Below are positions 10,412 through 20,042 of a DNA stretch of 64,000 nt, one piece after another. The notes beneath the pieces were generated by a model that ran no database searches, was not told the origin of the DNA, and saw only the letters and a program-made list of their open reading frames with translations. Origin of the DNA: Sporothrix humicola (lineage: Eukaryota; Ascomycota; Sordariomycetes; Ophiostomatales; Ophiostomataceae); the NCBI GenBank assembly GCA_021396245.1, contig WNYE01000027.1:186001-250000 (forward strand), written 5' to 3'. The first letter of the stretch is position 1. Each line of letters begins with the position of its first letter. A program made the translations under genes and the position numbers.

Positions 10412-11284
10412 ATGTCGACTCCCAAAGTTTGGCTCGTTACGGGCTGCTCAGCCGGCCTCGGATTTGCTCTTTCCAAGACCATCCTTACCCACGGCCACAA
10501 GTTGATTGCGTCCTCTCGCAACCCATCCACGACACCGGCTCTCGTTTCGCAGGTGACTTCTCAGGGTGGCCACTGGATCACGCTCGACACGACAGCCCCT
10601 GACCTGGAGGATATCATCGCCCGTGCCGAGAAAATTCATGGCCGACTGGATGTCGTTGTCAACAACGCTGGCTACCCGATCTACGGCGCTTTCGAGGACT
10701 TGAAGCTGGACGATGCGCAGAAAGTCATGGAGACCAACTTTTGGGGCCCCTGCCGGATTATGCTGGCCGTGTTGCCTGGGATGAGGGCCCGGAGCATGGA
10801 AGAAGGGCAGAGGGTGATTGTCAATGTGTCATCGACGGCCGGTATGCGCGTTCTGCCACTGTCCAGCCAGTACTCCGCGTCCAAGTTTGCATTGGAGGCA
10901 GTCAGCGAGGGCCTTGCGCGTGAAGTGGCCGCACACAACATCCGCATCCAGCTGGTTGAGCCGGGTGCTTTCCGGACGTCCTTTCTCAACTCTGACAAAA
11001 TCCAGTTTACGCCACTCAGCGAGGCATATCAAGGCGGCCCGTGCGAGGAGATGCTGCGCAAGATGCAGGGTATGAATGGCCAACAGCTGGGCGACCCGGA
11101 GCAAGGAGCACTGAGAATCTACGAAGCTGTCATGGGCGAGGGAATGGCTCAATGGAGGGTGCCGACTTTGCGTCTGCCACTGGGATCAGACTGTTTGCAG
11201 ACGGTGACATCCAAAATCGAACATGTGAGGGACGATTTTGAAAAGTGTGGCGACATGGCACGGAGCACAGACATCAGGCAGTAG
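10412..11284 (+). CDS. Classical short-chain dehydrogenase/reductase
   Basis: Single exon, 290 residues. It has TGCSAGLG at residues 10-17, NNAG near 84-87, catalytic S140, Y154 and K158 (YSASK), and the PG motif in VEPGAFRTSF. It belongs to the fungal classical-SDR group often annotated as retinol or NADP-dependent dehydrogenases. A soluble oxidoreductase of unknown substrate is expected. It stands between two cupin genes and is convergent with the cupin at 11369. The intron-free structure differs from the four-exon SDR at 747, so the two are not recent duplicates. Confidence 0.9.
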   Translation: MSTPKVWLVTGCSAGLGFALSKTILTHGHKLIASSRNPSTTPALVSQVTSQGGHWITLDTTAPDLEDIIARAEKIHGRLDVVVNNAGYPIYGAFEDLKLDDAQKVMETNFWGPCRIMLAVLPGMRARSMEEGQRVIVNVSSTAGMRVLPLSSQYSASKFALEAVSEGLAREVAAHNIRIQLVEPGAFRTSFLNSDKIQFTPLSEAYQGGPCEEMLRKMQGMNGQQLGDPEQGALRIYEAVMGEGMAQWRVPTLRLPLGSDCLQTVTSKIEHVRDDFEKCGDMARSTDIRQ

Positions 11285-11368
11285 ATAATCATCCATTAAA
11301 TCATTCATTATTTTATCAAGCTCAATTTAATATACATAGAATCAAGGGCGAAGAGCGCCATCAGCAAG

Positions 11369-12031
11369 CTACTTTCCGCCTGGCTTGCCCATTCCATTGA
11401 TGCTGAATCCTTCCTCCGCCAATGCCTGCCCATTAACGGTCATTTCATGCGCGGGTGTGATCACCGAGACCATACGAGCTGGTTTGTCTGGCGACGGATT
11501 CCGCCAAAGGTGGTTTGTCTGTCTTTGCACAATTGAGTCCTGAAAGGTCAGAATATAGCATACTGCTTTGGCTTCCTGTGGACAATCACTTACACCAGCA
11601 TGCAGGGTCATTGTCTCTCCGGAATCCAACACCAATTCCACTGTGCCCTCGACGACCGTCACAAAATCCAGCGACAACGTGCGATGCATCACCGTCTCAG
11701 TCCCCGGAGCAAAGTTGGTCGTGTTAAAGGTGACACCGCCATTGTTGACAATCCGGCTGCCGGTGTAGAGCACCGAGTTGGGGTTGGCTTCGACATCCTC
11801 GGACATGAAGCCATTCAGATCCTTGTTGTCTTTCAATTCTGCCGGAAAGCTGCTGGTCGCGTAGTTCCATGAGACAGCGTAACCCCCGCGGTCACAGTAC
11901 AACAAGTCTTGTTGCGGACTAAAGATGGACTTGCCACTCTCGGGGTCAATGGTCGTGATGTGGCGTTGTGCCGGTCGGAGGCCGTAGTCGATGCCCGGCC
12001 GGAGAACAGCCAATTTGGAGGGTGGAGACAT
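11369..12031 (-). CDS. Cupin-domain protein 2
   Basis: Two exons (12031-11594 and 11539-11369) encode 202 residues. The 54-nt intron 11540-11593 (GTAAGT...TCAG, CTGAC branch) is a multiple of three and stop-free, so the frame reads through it. Splicing joins LHAG to DSIVQRQTNHLWRN, the canonical second half of a cupin barrel; unspliced, 18 foreign residues interrupt it. Probable ligands include the His of MHRTLSLDF and the His of TNHLW. The family is widespread in fungal catabolic clusters and has no assigned reaction I can name. It is not closely related to the two HNL-like cupins. Confidence 0.85.
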   Translation of the reverse strand: MSPPSKLAVLRPGIDYGLRPAQRHITTIDPESGKSIFSPQQDLLYCDRGGYAVSWNYATSSFPAELKDNKDLNGFMSEDVEANPNSVLYTGSRIVNNGGVTFNTTNFAPGTETVMHRTLSLDFVTVVEGTVELVLDSGETMTLHAGVSDCPQEAKAVCYILTFQDSIVQRQTNHLWRNPSPDKPARMVSVITPAHEMTVNGQALAEEGFSINGMGKPGGK

Positions 12032-12288
12032 TTTGCGGTGGTGGTTGAAGGACTAGAGTAAGATACTGCGGAGCTGGAGCTGCAACGATAGACAAGATGA
12101 AATTCAAATATCATTAAAGAGTTTAGATATCGGTGATGGTAATGTGGAGAGGGACACCCCGCAAACTGTCCCCAAACTGATGTTCAAGCTGTAATTGCCG
12201 ACCCAAAAAGGCAATCGCTAAGACTGCGCTAAGCATCAACGAGTCATTCGGCCAATACCAATACCCACAGCTACCCATTCCACCGTAT

Positions 12289-12696
12289 CTACTTTGACAC
12301 TTCATCCGCCTTGGCGACATATTCTTCATCCGTCACGGCCTCGTGCCATGTGGTTGTGCCGTGGCTTACGGCCAAGTGACAGACAAAGCTGGAGTCGTCA
12401 CCGCCGTGCCAGTGTGTCGTGCCGGCATCTGCCCAGACGACATCGCCTGTCACAATTCGCCTCGGTCTGCTGCCACGATCACATATCCAGCCAGCGCCGG
12501 CAACCACGACCAACAGCTGGCCATGCTCGTGTGTGTGCCAGTGGCTGCGTGCGCACGGGTTGAAGTGCACGTAGTTTATCTTCGTGTTGGGAGTGTTGTG
12601 TAGAGGGTCGGCCCAGACGTCTCCAGAAAACGTGTTGGCGCCCTTGGCCGTAGGCGAGGCGGATGCTGGATCGCGGCGGATGATGTTGGAGGGCAT
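12289..12696 (-). CDS. Small cupin 3, (R)-mandelonitrile-lyase-like, paralogue of cupin 1
   Basis: Single exon. The start at 12696 (MPSNIIRRDP) aligns with the N terminus of cupin 1 and gives 135 residues; an upstream in-frame Met at 12762 would add 22 unconserved residues. Ligand candidates are H54, H56 and Q60 (WHTHEHGQ), then H95 or H97 in THWHG. The blocks GAGWICDRG, TTHWHG and TTWHEAV are shared with cupin 1, so the pair arose by duplication. It is divergent from regulator 2 over 650 bases. Confidence 0.88.
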   Translation of the reverse strand: MPSNIIRRDPASASPTAKGANTFSGDVWADPLHNTPNTKINYVHFNPCARSHWHTHEHGQLLVVVAGAGWICDRGSRPRRIVTGDVVWADAGTTHWHGGDDSSFVCHLAVSHGTTTWHEAVTDEEYVAKADEVSK

Positions 12697-13346
12697 TCTG
12701 TATGTTTGGTAGTGACTGTATGGCTGCTTGACTGTATTCTGTATGTTGCTGTTTACGTGCACACTCTTTCCCTGGTAGAACTTGGCTGGACTTGACCCTC
12801 TTTCCTCTTTTATCCCGTACAGCTTTCACATATTTGTGACCCAGAAAAAGAAGCTACGACCGGCTTTGTTCACAAAAGTCCTACGCGCCTTCCGACTTTC
12901 TTGCCTTTATTATTTCTTCTGTGGAGTAGTACATTCCCCCCATGTGGTGTCCCGTGGGCCCGTTTTCCTTCTTTGTCAACATTGGCTTAGCGGCCCAGAT
13001 TGCTGGGACCTAGCGTTGTTTAGCGACTTTTCACCCACATCTGCCCCGATTTCCCCCTTTTCCCCCCTCAAAAGTAATGATCATCACACTCCAGATACGT
13101 TGCATCGTTTCTCCTCAACTTTTCATTTGCCTGCCATTGCCGCTTCGAAGGTTGACTGTATATAGAGAAGCCCTGTGTCGTGCATGGCCGAGTTGGCGAC
13201 CGGCACAAAGCATAGTCCTCAGATGCTTACCGTCGTCGTGCATTTTGACACAACCGGCAGCTGATCATTCTTACCCGATATCCAACCGGCTTCATTCTAT
13301 CGATCTTTTGCCGAACAGGTATTCAACACCATCATACAGCCTCACG
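12697..13346. promoter_or_regulatory. Divergent promoter, cupin 3 and regulator 2
   Basis: 650 bases with pyrimidine-rich segments on the regulator coding strand (about 13020-13070). No operator repeat was recognised. It probably serves both genes. Confidence 0.4.
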
Positions 13347-15652
13347 ATGCCGCAACGCACACCGGCTGGCCCGACCGAGAAGCAAAGACCAAAGCGAAGA
13401 GCACTTCTCGTGTGTTACCGATGCCACGGCAAGAAGGTGAGCACAGAGGACCGGATGTGTTGCCGAGATGAGAAGCCATGGCCGGTAATCGATCAATCTC
13501 CCGCTGACCACACTTTCCGACAGATCCGATGTGACATTGCCAGCGTCGTAGAGAAGCAATCCGGGTCAGATGCCGGGACACCATCTTGCAGCCACTGCGT
13601 CCAAGCCGGAACCCCATGCGAGTAAGTCTTTTCTTTCTGTGGCATTTTTCAACACTGCCGTCTGCTAACACAATCAGACTGCGGCCATCTAGGCGTGGCC
13701 ACGGCAAAGGTCAGCGAAGACGACAAGATACGGCTACCAATGAACCTTCTCAATTGGACACTCCTCAAGCGGAAAATGAGGAGCAGGCGGATGAGGATGG
13801 CACCCTCCTTCACACAGCACAGGCACCACTTACGGCTTCAATGCCACAGCCACTGCCGGCTTCATTATCGACTTCTTTGCCGACGTGTCTGCCGGCTCTG
13901 CCTCCAGGCCTGGTGATGCTTGCCGATACGGCAGCAGCTAATGGAGGTCTGAACCACTTGTCACCACCCCTACTGTCCTCCGCACTATCTCCCATGTCGA
14001 TGCAGACATACAGCACCGGTACTCCACTCAGTATCCAGAGCAGTGCTGCCCAGAGCCATAGCACCGGCCGCAGCTGTGGCTCTCTTCGGCCATCGGTGCA
14101 GGCGAGTTTTGGGGACACGGGCTACATGCAAATGCTGAGTTTGGATAATGTAGTCGAGCGGGATGTTCCAACAGAAAATGAAGCCGACCGATTTGCCGTG
14201 CATCCTGCCACAGAACAGCCAATGTTGTCTCCAACTCTACTGGCCGGCTTTGTGGAGTCATATCTGGAGTACTGCTACGCGTGGTGTCCAATGCTGGACA
14301 GGCAGTTTCTCGACAACGGTGACGGGCCACTGTTGGAGTCTTCTCTTCTACAACAGGCTCTGGCACTGTGTGGAACCAGCATTAACCCGCCGTTGATACA
14401 GGCGCGGCCACCTTCTGTATACTATGCTGCCACAAAAGCACTGTTTTACAACACCAGTGCGAGAGAAGACCATGCTATTGTGCGGATTGCGGCCATCTCC
14501 CTCTTCTTTTGGTGGAGCACAGGCGCGCCAAATCTCGCAAACATGGACAATGCCTGGTGGTGGCTTGGCATAGCCATTCGTGTGGCTCAAGAGGCTGGAC
14601 TACATCGTGAGCCACAACCACATCGACAGACACCAGGCCAAGATGATGGATCTGACACACCCTGGGATAGCCCAGGACTGCGTCGGCGTGTCTGGTGGAC
14701 ACTCTTTGCCCGTGACCGTATCTTGTCTATTTCACAGGGACGACCAGCTGTCATTGACCAGGATTACTGCGACGTGCGGATGATCCGCGTTGATGATTTC
14801 CCTCATCCAGCATCGTATCAGGCACAGTTGTTTGTCCATTGGGTGCAACTCATGGAGATCAGTGGCCGTGTTGGCAAGCACCTGAGCAAGAGGATTGAGC
14901 GTCGGACAGAGACTGAAACGGCCACATTGTCCAATGATTTGGCCAACTGGTTGACGAGTCTGCCGTCAGCCCTGGCCACCGACAAGATAGCCATTGGAAC
15001 GGAGAGGACGACATTGTTTTGCCGTGATCGACACCGTCTCTACATTTCATACCTGACACTCGTCACCCTGCTTCACCTCGGCAAGAAAGGGACGTCATCT
15101 TCGTCGGCTCTGCTTCCACAAGCGTCGAACGCGGCCATCATTGCTGCTTCGGCGACAGCCCGCCTCTTTGCCGATATTCTTGTCCGTGGCAAGATTCGGT
15201 TCATGTCTGGCGATGCAGGCTGGGAGATCGCGGTTGCTCTTCTGCCACTACTGTATGCACGCCGTTTTGATGATTTGCGAGTGCATGCAGAAGCCGACAT
15301 TCACACGTTGCGCACTGCGCTTAGCCAAATGGCTCTGATCTGGCCGTCGGCACGTATGTTTGCGTCTGCGTTTGACAAGCTGGCTGTTGACGCACCAAAC
15401 ATGATTAGCGCATTTGAAGGGCTTGGTTCGTTGAATACATTGGACACAATGGACCTGGACACGCTCGACAGTGTTCTTCCATCTGAGCTGTTTCCCTTTG
15501 TTACCGACCAGACGAGTCCATTGATTGGCGCGATTTTCGCTCGAGACACAGTCATGGCCTTTCCGGGGTTGGAGTGGCCCCTAGACTTGTCGACCAGCCT
15601 GCAGGGCTTCTTGTCTCTTTGCAACGACACGCCATTGGATTTGCAGATATGA
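13347..15652 (+). CDS. Zn2Cys6 transcription factor 2 of the catabolic cluster
   Basis: Three exons (13347-13436, 13524-13621, 13678-15652) encode 720 residues. The zinc cluster has Cys at 23, 26, 33, 52, 55 and 62. The loop between the third and fourth Cys is 18 residues, longer than the usual range. The fungal transcription factor domain carries GLRRRVWWTLFARDRI and SQGRP. It is paralogous to the regulator at 3755: same GDTGYMQ motif, same FP(Y/F)VT..TSPLIG tail and identical intron positions and phases (phase 0 after KK, phase 2 within a Glu codon). Here the first intron has a normal GT donor. It is a probable nuclear activator of the same cluster, convergent with the TRI12-type exporter. 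Confidence 0.9.
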
Positions 15653-15842
15653 AGCACCCTTTACGCTTTCGGCAAAATCAATTATCACGAACAAGAAACA
15701 GTTGTTGAATAGTCGAAATACTTTGCCTAAAAATAGCCTATGAATGAACGACCTTGAATCGCTGGATCCGTGGTCATTCCTAAGTAGAAAGAAAAGAAAA
15801 ATGTGCTTCTGCTACATACAACGCCGCGGCCGTCTCATGATT

Positions 15843-17699
15843 TTACTTTGTCTGGCCTTGAACTGTGTCTGTTTCATCACTGGCATCTCCTTCCAAAGCC
15901 CTTTCGTCCGTCCGCTTGTGAAGATGGCCGGCCACAAACTCATCCTTGCTCTTGTCGCTATCAATGACAAACCAACACAAGAAGACACCCGGAACAGTAA
16001 AGGCAATGCACACAAAGAACAGCGTCCGGTAGGCATCACTGTAGGCCACTCTGTAGGCGGTCTTGGCGGCAGCTGTGATGGCATCCGTCAGACCAGGCAC
16101 AGTTGCTCCTTTCGGCAATGTTCCCTTGAGCATTTGAATCAGAAGAGGCACCGAAGACTCTGGAAGACCGGCTTCGGTTGCAGCAGGGCCAACATGACCA
16201 GGAATCGTGACGGCAAGACGGTTTTTGAGGGTCGTATTGTAGGCAGCCGTGGCAATGGTCGAGATAAAGAGCCGAATTGTGCCAGTGACACCACCCGCAC
16301 TGCCAATTTCGTCTTGGGAACGCAGGGGATATGTCGTCGCGGTCAGGGCAACGCCCTCCATAATGCCGAGCGCAAAACTGCCTGTGCCCATCAAAACACT
16401 CGTAAGAGTGACATCAATGGGGTTGATGGCGAGACAGCCAAGGAGAGGTGCCGCAACGAGCATCGACGAGATCAGCGGCTTGCGAGCGCCGGTAAAATGG
16501 GCAATGGCTCCTCCAACGACCTGGCCCCAGAGATATGTGAGCACGAACAGACTCAGCATGTTGCCCGTCTTGCTCTGGCTGTAGACCGGCCAAACATTGT
16601 GAACAAGGCCTGGCCAGACTGAAGCAAGGCCATAATAGGAGGAGCCCGAAATACAAGTCATGCCTGTGATGGCGAGCAGGGGGAAGTTTGTGAAAAAGTG
16701 CATGGGCACAAATGGCACGACGGACTTGTACTTGTGGGCCAGCCAGATTTCATAGCCCACAAACACGCCCAGGCCGCCAATGCCGCCGATAAGAGTGCCC
16801 AAAACATGTGCACTGGGCCAGGGATAGCTGCTACCGCCCCAGTTGAGGCCGATGAGAAAGGCGATAAAGCTGCCTGTGTAGAGCACGAGGCCGACCCAGT
16901 CGAATGTCTTCAACAAGTTTGTAAGCGCAGACCGGCGGTGCAGCATTTTGAACGTGGGTGGGTGGTAGCAGAGCCAGAACAGAATCGTCGAGATGCCGTT
17001 GAGGGCCACAAGCAGATAATAGGATCCACGCCAGCCAGCCGCCGTGTTCGTAAAGAAATCGTACGAAATCTTGGGGCCCAGCCAGCTCGTGAAGCTGCAG
17101 ACATAGATGAACGAGTTGGCTGCAAACCGCCACTTCATCGGCACAATCTCGCTGATGATCCAGAAGTAGCTGATCTGCACGCCGCCTGCAACGCCCAGAA
17201 GAACCGTGGCGCCAATCAGCTGCTTGATGCTCTGAGCCTGCGATGCCCAGATCGCCCCCGCCGTGCCAATGACCGAAAACACAATGAAGATCCAGCGGCG
17301 GCCAAAGACGTCCGACAGACGGCCAACCACGAGCGTCGAGATACCCTGCGTCAGAGTCCAGGCCAACGACACCCAGGTGACGGCTGGATCTGGCCCAATC
17401 TCGGCATTGATGCTGGCCAGAACTGGGGCTGCCAGACTGAAACCGCCGCTTCCGGCATCTTTGGCAAGAATAATGGCAATAAAGGTGCCGATAAACTGCC
17501 AACTGTACCAGTAGCTGCGCGGCAAGCTGTCTGTAAACGCACCGCGCGCCTCTGGAGCACGTTCGTCGTCCAGCAGCATCCGGTCAATCTGGGGGAGGCC
17601 GGGTGGCTTGGTGACAGACTGCATCTCCAGCTCGGCCGTGTCGACCTGCTCAATCTGGTCTGCCTCTGTTCCGGCCATGTTGTCCACTTTGCCGGACAT
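15843..17699 (-). CDS. MFS exporter, TRI12/DHA14 family
   Basis: Single exon, 618 residues with the start at 17699 (MSGKVDNMAG); the open frame extends further up but the added residues are hydrophobic and unconserved. An acidic N-terminal tail precedes about 14 hydrophobic helices. The signatures VVGRLSDVFGRRWIF (loop 2-3 motif) and GGVQISYFWIISEIVP are those of the trichothecene-efflux-pump (TRI12) and siderophore-transporter branch. It should act in the plasma or an internal membrane as a proton antiporter or exporter. The position at the edge of the enzyme cluster suggests export of a substrate or intermediate; that is inference. Confidence 0.9.
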   Translation of the reverse strand: MSGKVDNMAGTEADQIEQVDTAELEMQSVTKPPGLPQIDRMLLDDERAPEARGAFTDSLPRSYWYSWQFIGTFIAIILAKDAGSGGFSLAAPVLASINAEIGPDPAVTWVSLAWTLTQGISTLVVGRLSDVFGRRWIFIVFSVIGTAGAIWASQAQSIKQLIGATVLLGVAGGVQISYFWIISEIVPMKWRFAANSFIYVCSFTSWLGPKISYDFFTNTAAGWRGSYYLLVALNGISTILFWLCYHPPTFKMLHRRSALTNLLKTFDWVGLVLYTGSFIAFLIGLNWGGSSYPWPSAHVLGTLIGGIGGLGVFVGYEIWLAHKYKSVVPFVPMHFFTNFPLLAITGMTCISGSSYYGLASVWPGLVHNVWPVYSQSKTGNMLSLFVLTYLWGQVVGGAIAHFTGARKPLISSMLVAAPLLGCLAINPIDVTLTSVLMGTGSFALGIMEGVALTATTYPLRSQDEIGSAGGVTGTIRLFISTIATAAYNTTLKNRLAVTIPGHVGPAATEAGLPESSVPLLIQMLKGTLPKGATVPGLTDAITAAAKTAYRVAYSDAYRTLFFVCIAFTVPGVFLCWFVIDSDKSKDEFVAGHLHKRTDERALEGDASDETDTVQGQTK

Positions 17700-18621
17700 G
17701 GCGTAGACTGGAGGGGGATGTAAGTTGATATGGATGAAATGAATTATTATAATGGGATGAATCAATGTATGAAAATGGGTGAGAAGAAAAAGGGTGTGCT
17801 CCAAATCAAATTGCTGGTTATTTTCGATGGAATTTCATAGTCTTTAATAGTTATCTCATGAGTATGAAGCTGCCTCTAGATAGCCGCTGAACTATGAACA
17901 TGGTCAGAATTGTCCAGTCGTGGAGTCCCCACAACGCCGCCCAAATCTGGGGTAATACTCCGCCTCCACAAAAGTCACACCGAGACTCATCAAATCTACC
18001 ACAATTCTTACATCTTCTAATCTTCCCCAGAAACTTCAACTTCCCCAGATTTACAGATTCGGCAATACGGTATTGTGGCAAAACAAACCATTAGCTGTAC
18101 GATTCGCGTGCCGGACGACGCGTCGTTGAAGCTCAAATAATGTGATCAGAAAACAAGACATGAACAAACTCGTTCGGCTCCGAATTGTAGCCGCTATTAA
18201 AAGACTACTACTATCTACACCACGGATCAACAATCTGTTGTTGTTGAGATATCACTACATAATTACCGAGATACATAGGTCAACAGGTTGTATTTTCGTT
18301 GTGTAAGAGGAGTAAACATATCTGATCATTGAGGTCAAGGGCTATGCCCGACATCCACGGCTATATTTCTCACCCACCACGTGATATGCGTTGGCTATAT
18401 TTTTACAGTTAGTCTTGAATTGTCTTGTGTATTTCTATTTCCAAATTGTATCGGTAATCATCTCTCATGGTTAAATATTCGAAGCTATGAATATAGCTAG
18501 ATATCAAAGTGTTCGTGCTGTCTATCCCATTCAAGCTGGATCCATGATCATTCTTACCCTCGCATTTCTTCCGATATTCAACACAACTACTCCACCATAA
18601 TTTCAGGCTCAATACGCAAAC
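17700..18621. promoter_or_regulatory. Long divergent promoter, exporter and hydroxyacid dehydrogenase
   Basis: 922 bases, AT-rich, no gene. AAATCTGGGG (17943-17952) and CCCCAGATTT (18043-18052) form a perfect 10-base inverted repeat with ends 110 bases apart. Each arm contains a CTGGGG/CCCCAG match to the CreA consensus SYGGRG, and another is at 18025-18030. Carbon catabolite control is plausible but unproven. Confidence 0.4.
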
Positions 18622-19727
18622 ATGGACACCAACTTTGGTTTTATTGGTATGCTACAGTCCTTCTACCATAATGAAAATAAACATAGCCAGTCTGACAAAC
18701 AGGTCTTGGCGCCATGGGCTATCGGATGGCCGTCAACCTGCGCCGCAAAATGGCCAAGGACGCCACGCTTTATATCTATGATGTGAATTCGGCGGCGTGC
18801 AGCCGTTTTGTCAACGAGTGTGGCTCTGACGGCCCCGTTGTCGTTGCCTCGTCTTCCAAGGACGTTGCTACCCACTGCAACACGCTGTTGTCTATTGTTC
18901 CCACGAGTGCCAATGTCGCCGAGGTCTACCTCGATCAGGAGAATGGAATCGTGGCTGCACCTCCTCGCTCGGACCGTCTGATGCTCGAGTGCAGCACCAT
19001 CAAAATTCCGGCGACCCAAGACACCGGCCGTAAAGTGACTGCTGCTGGTGCTGGTATCTATGTCGATGCACCGGTTTCTGGTGGTGCCCGGGGCGCTGAA
19101 CAGGCGACCATTGCCTTCCTTGTCGGCCATCCCGACCCGGGCCCAAATGGAAACGACCCCATTGCCCAGCGGATCAAGGATTTTGTTTCGCACATGGGCC
19201 TCCCCGAACGCGTCAACTTCTGTGGCCCTCTCGGCGCCGGTCTTGTGGGCAAGATTGTCAACAATTATATTTCTATCAACAATGTGCTCTCTCTTGCCGA
19301 GGGGATGGCTTTTGGTCTGCGTTACGGCGTCGACAAGATGACGCTGTACAACTGTGTCAAGGCTTCTAGTGGCGATTCGTGGGTCCTCGAGAACAAAAAT
19401 TCTGTGCCCGGTGTCATTGCCCGCTCGCCGGCCAGCAACAACTTCAAGGCCACTTTCCCAGCTCGCATGGTCCTCAAGGACTTGGGGATCGGCATCAATG
19501 CCGCTGAAGCTGTTGGGATCGATGCATCCATGGGCAAAAACGCTCTCAAAGCATTCCAAGTCGCCAACGACGATCCCAGGACTACGGTAAGTCAATCAGT
19601 GCCTTAGCCACCTTATTTCGACACCATTCATTGACACAATTAGGACCTCGACTGCACGTCTGTGTGGCTTCACATGAACGGACTTGTCGATGAATGGGCC
19701 GGCCAACAGCCAAAGGATGCTGAGTGA
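18622..19727 (+). CDS. NAD(P)-dependent beta-hydroxyacid dehydrogenase (3-hydroxyisobutyrate dehydrogenase-like)
   Basis: Three exons (18622-18646, 18703-19586, 19644-19727) encode 330 residues. The first exon is only 25 nt and the splice completes the Rossmann motif FIGLGAMG (G9, G11, G14). The substrate motif DAPVSGGARGAEQ and the catalytic Lys in GAGLVGKIVNNYI are both present. The last exon adds a short C-terminal tail. The family covers 3-hydroxyisobutyrate, gamma-hydroxybutyrate, tartronate-semialdehyde and threonate dehydrogenases. The next gene is an SSADH-like aldehyde dehydrogenase in the same direction. Together they could turn a hydroxyacid into a semialdehyde and then a dicarboxylate, for example 4-hydroxybutyrate to succinate; that is inference. 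Confidence 0.88.
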
Positions 19728-20042
19728 GAAATATTTGACCTGAATATCTCGGGGGGCTACATTGCATTGTAGGGGACATAGACATAAACTAAAATCACCC
19801 CAGCATCTACGCCCAATTGTTAGAGTAATGAAAATGAATGTGGAACCTTTTGACTGTGATGCCGTAGGAGTGTAACTAATCACGCTATTCCTATTTGGGT
19901 CGGTAATCAATAAAGCCGACAAACTCTCCGCATCCCTCAACCTTGCATTGTGACAGCATCACGATCAACTACGCGTTTGCTTCTTTCACAGTAGTTAACT
20001 CTATAAGAAACATCGAGACTTTTTTCCTTTTTCCGACAAAAT
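19728..20042. other. Intergenic before the aldehyde dehydrogenase
   Basis: 315 bases between two plus-strand genes, presumably promoter. Nothing specific seen. Confidence 0.4.

Noticed and set aside
1..17699. Secondary-metabolite biosynthetic cluster
   Set aside because: No polyketide synthase, NRPS, terpene synthase or P450 is present; the enzyme set is catabolic in type.
16698..17723. 341-codon plus-strand frame over the TRI12 exporter
   Set aside because: Shadow of the MFS gene; composition shows no membrane helices or known motif.
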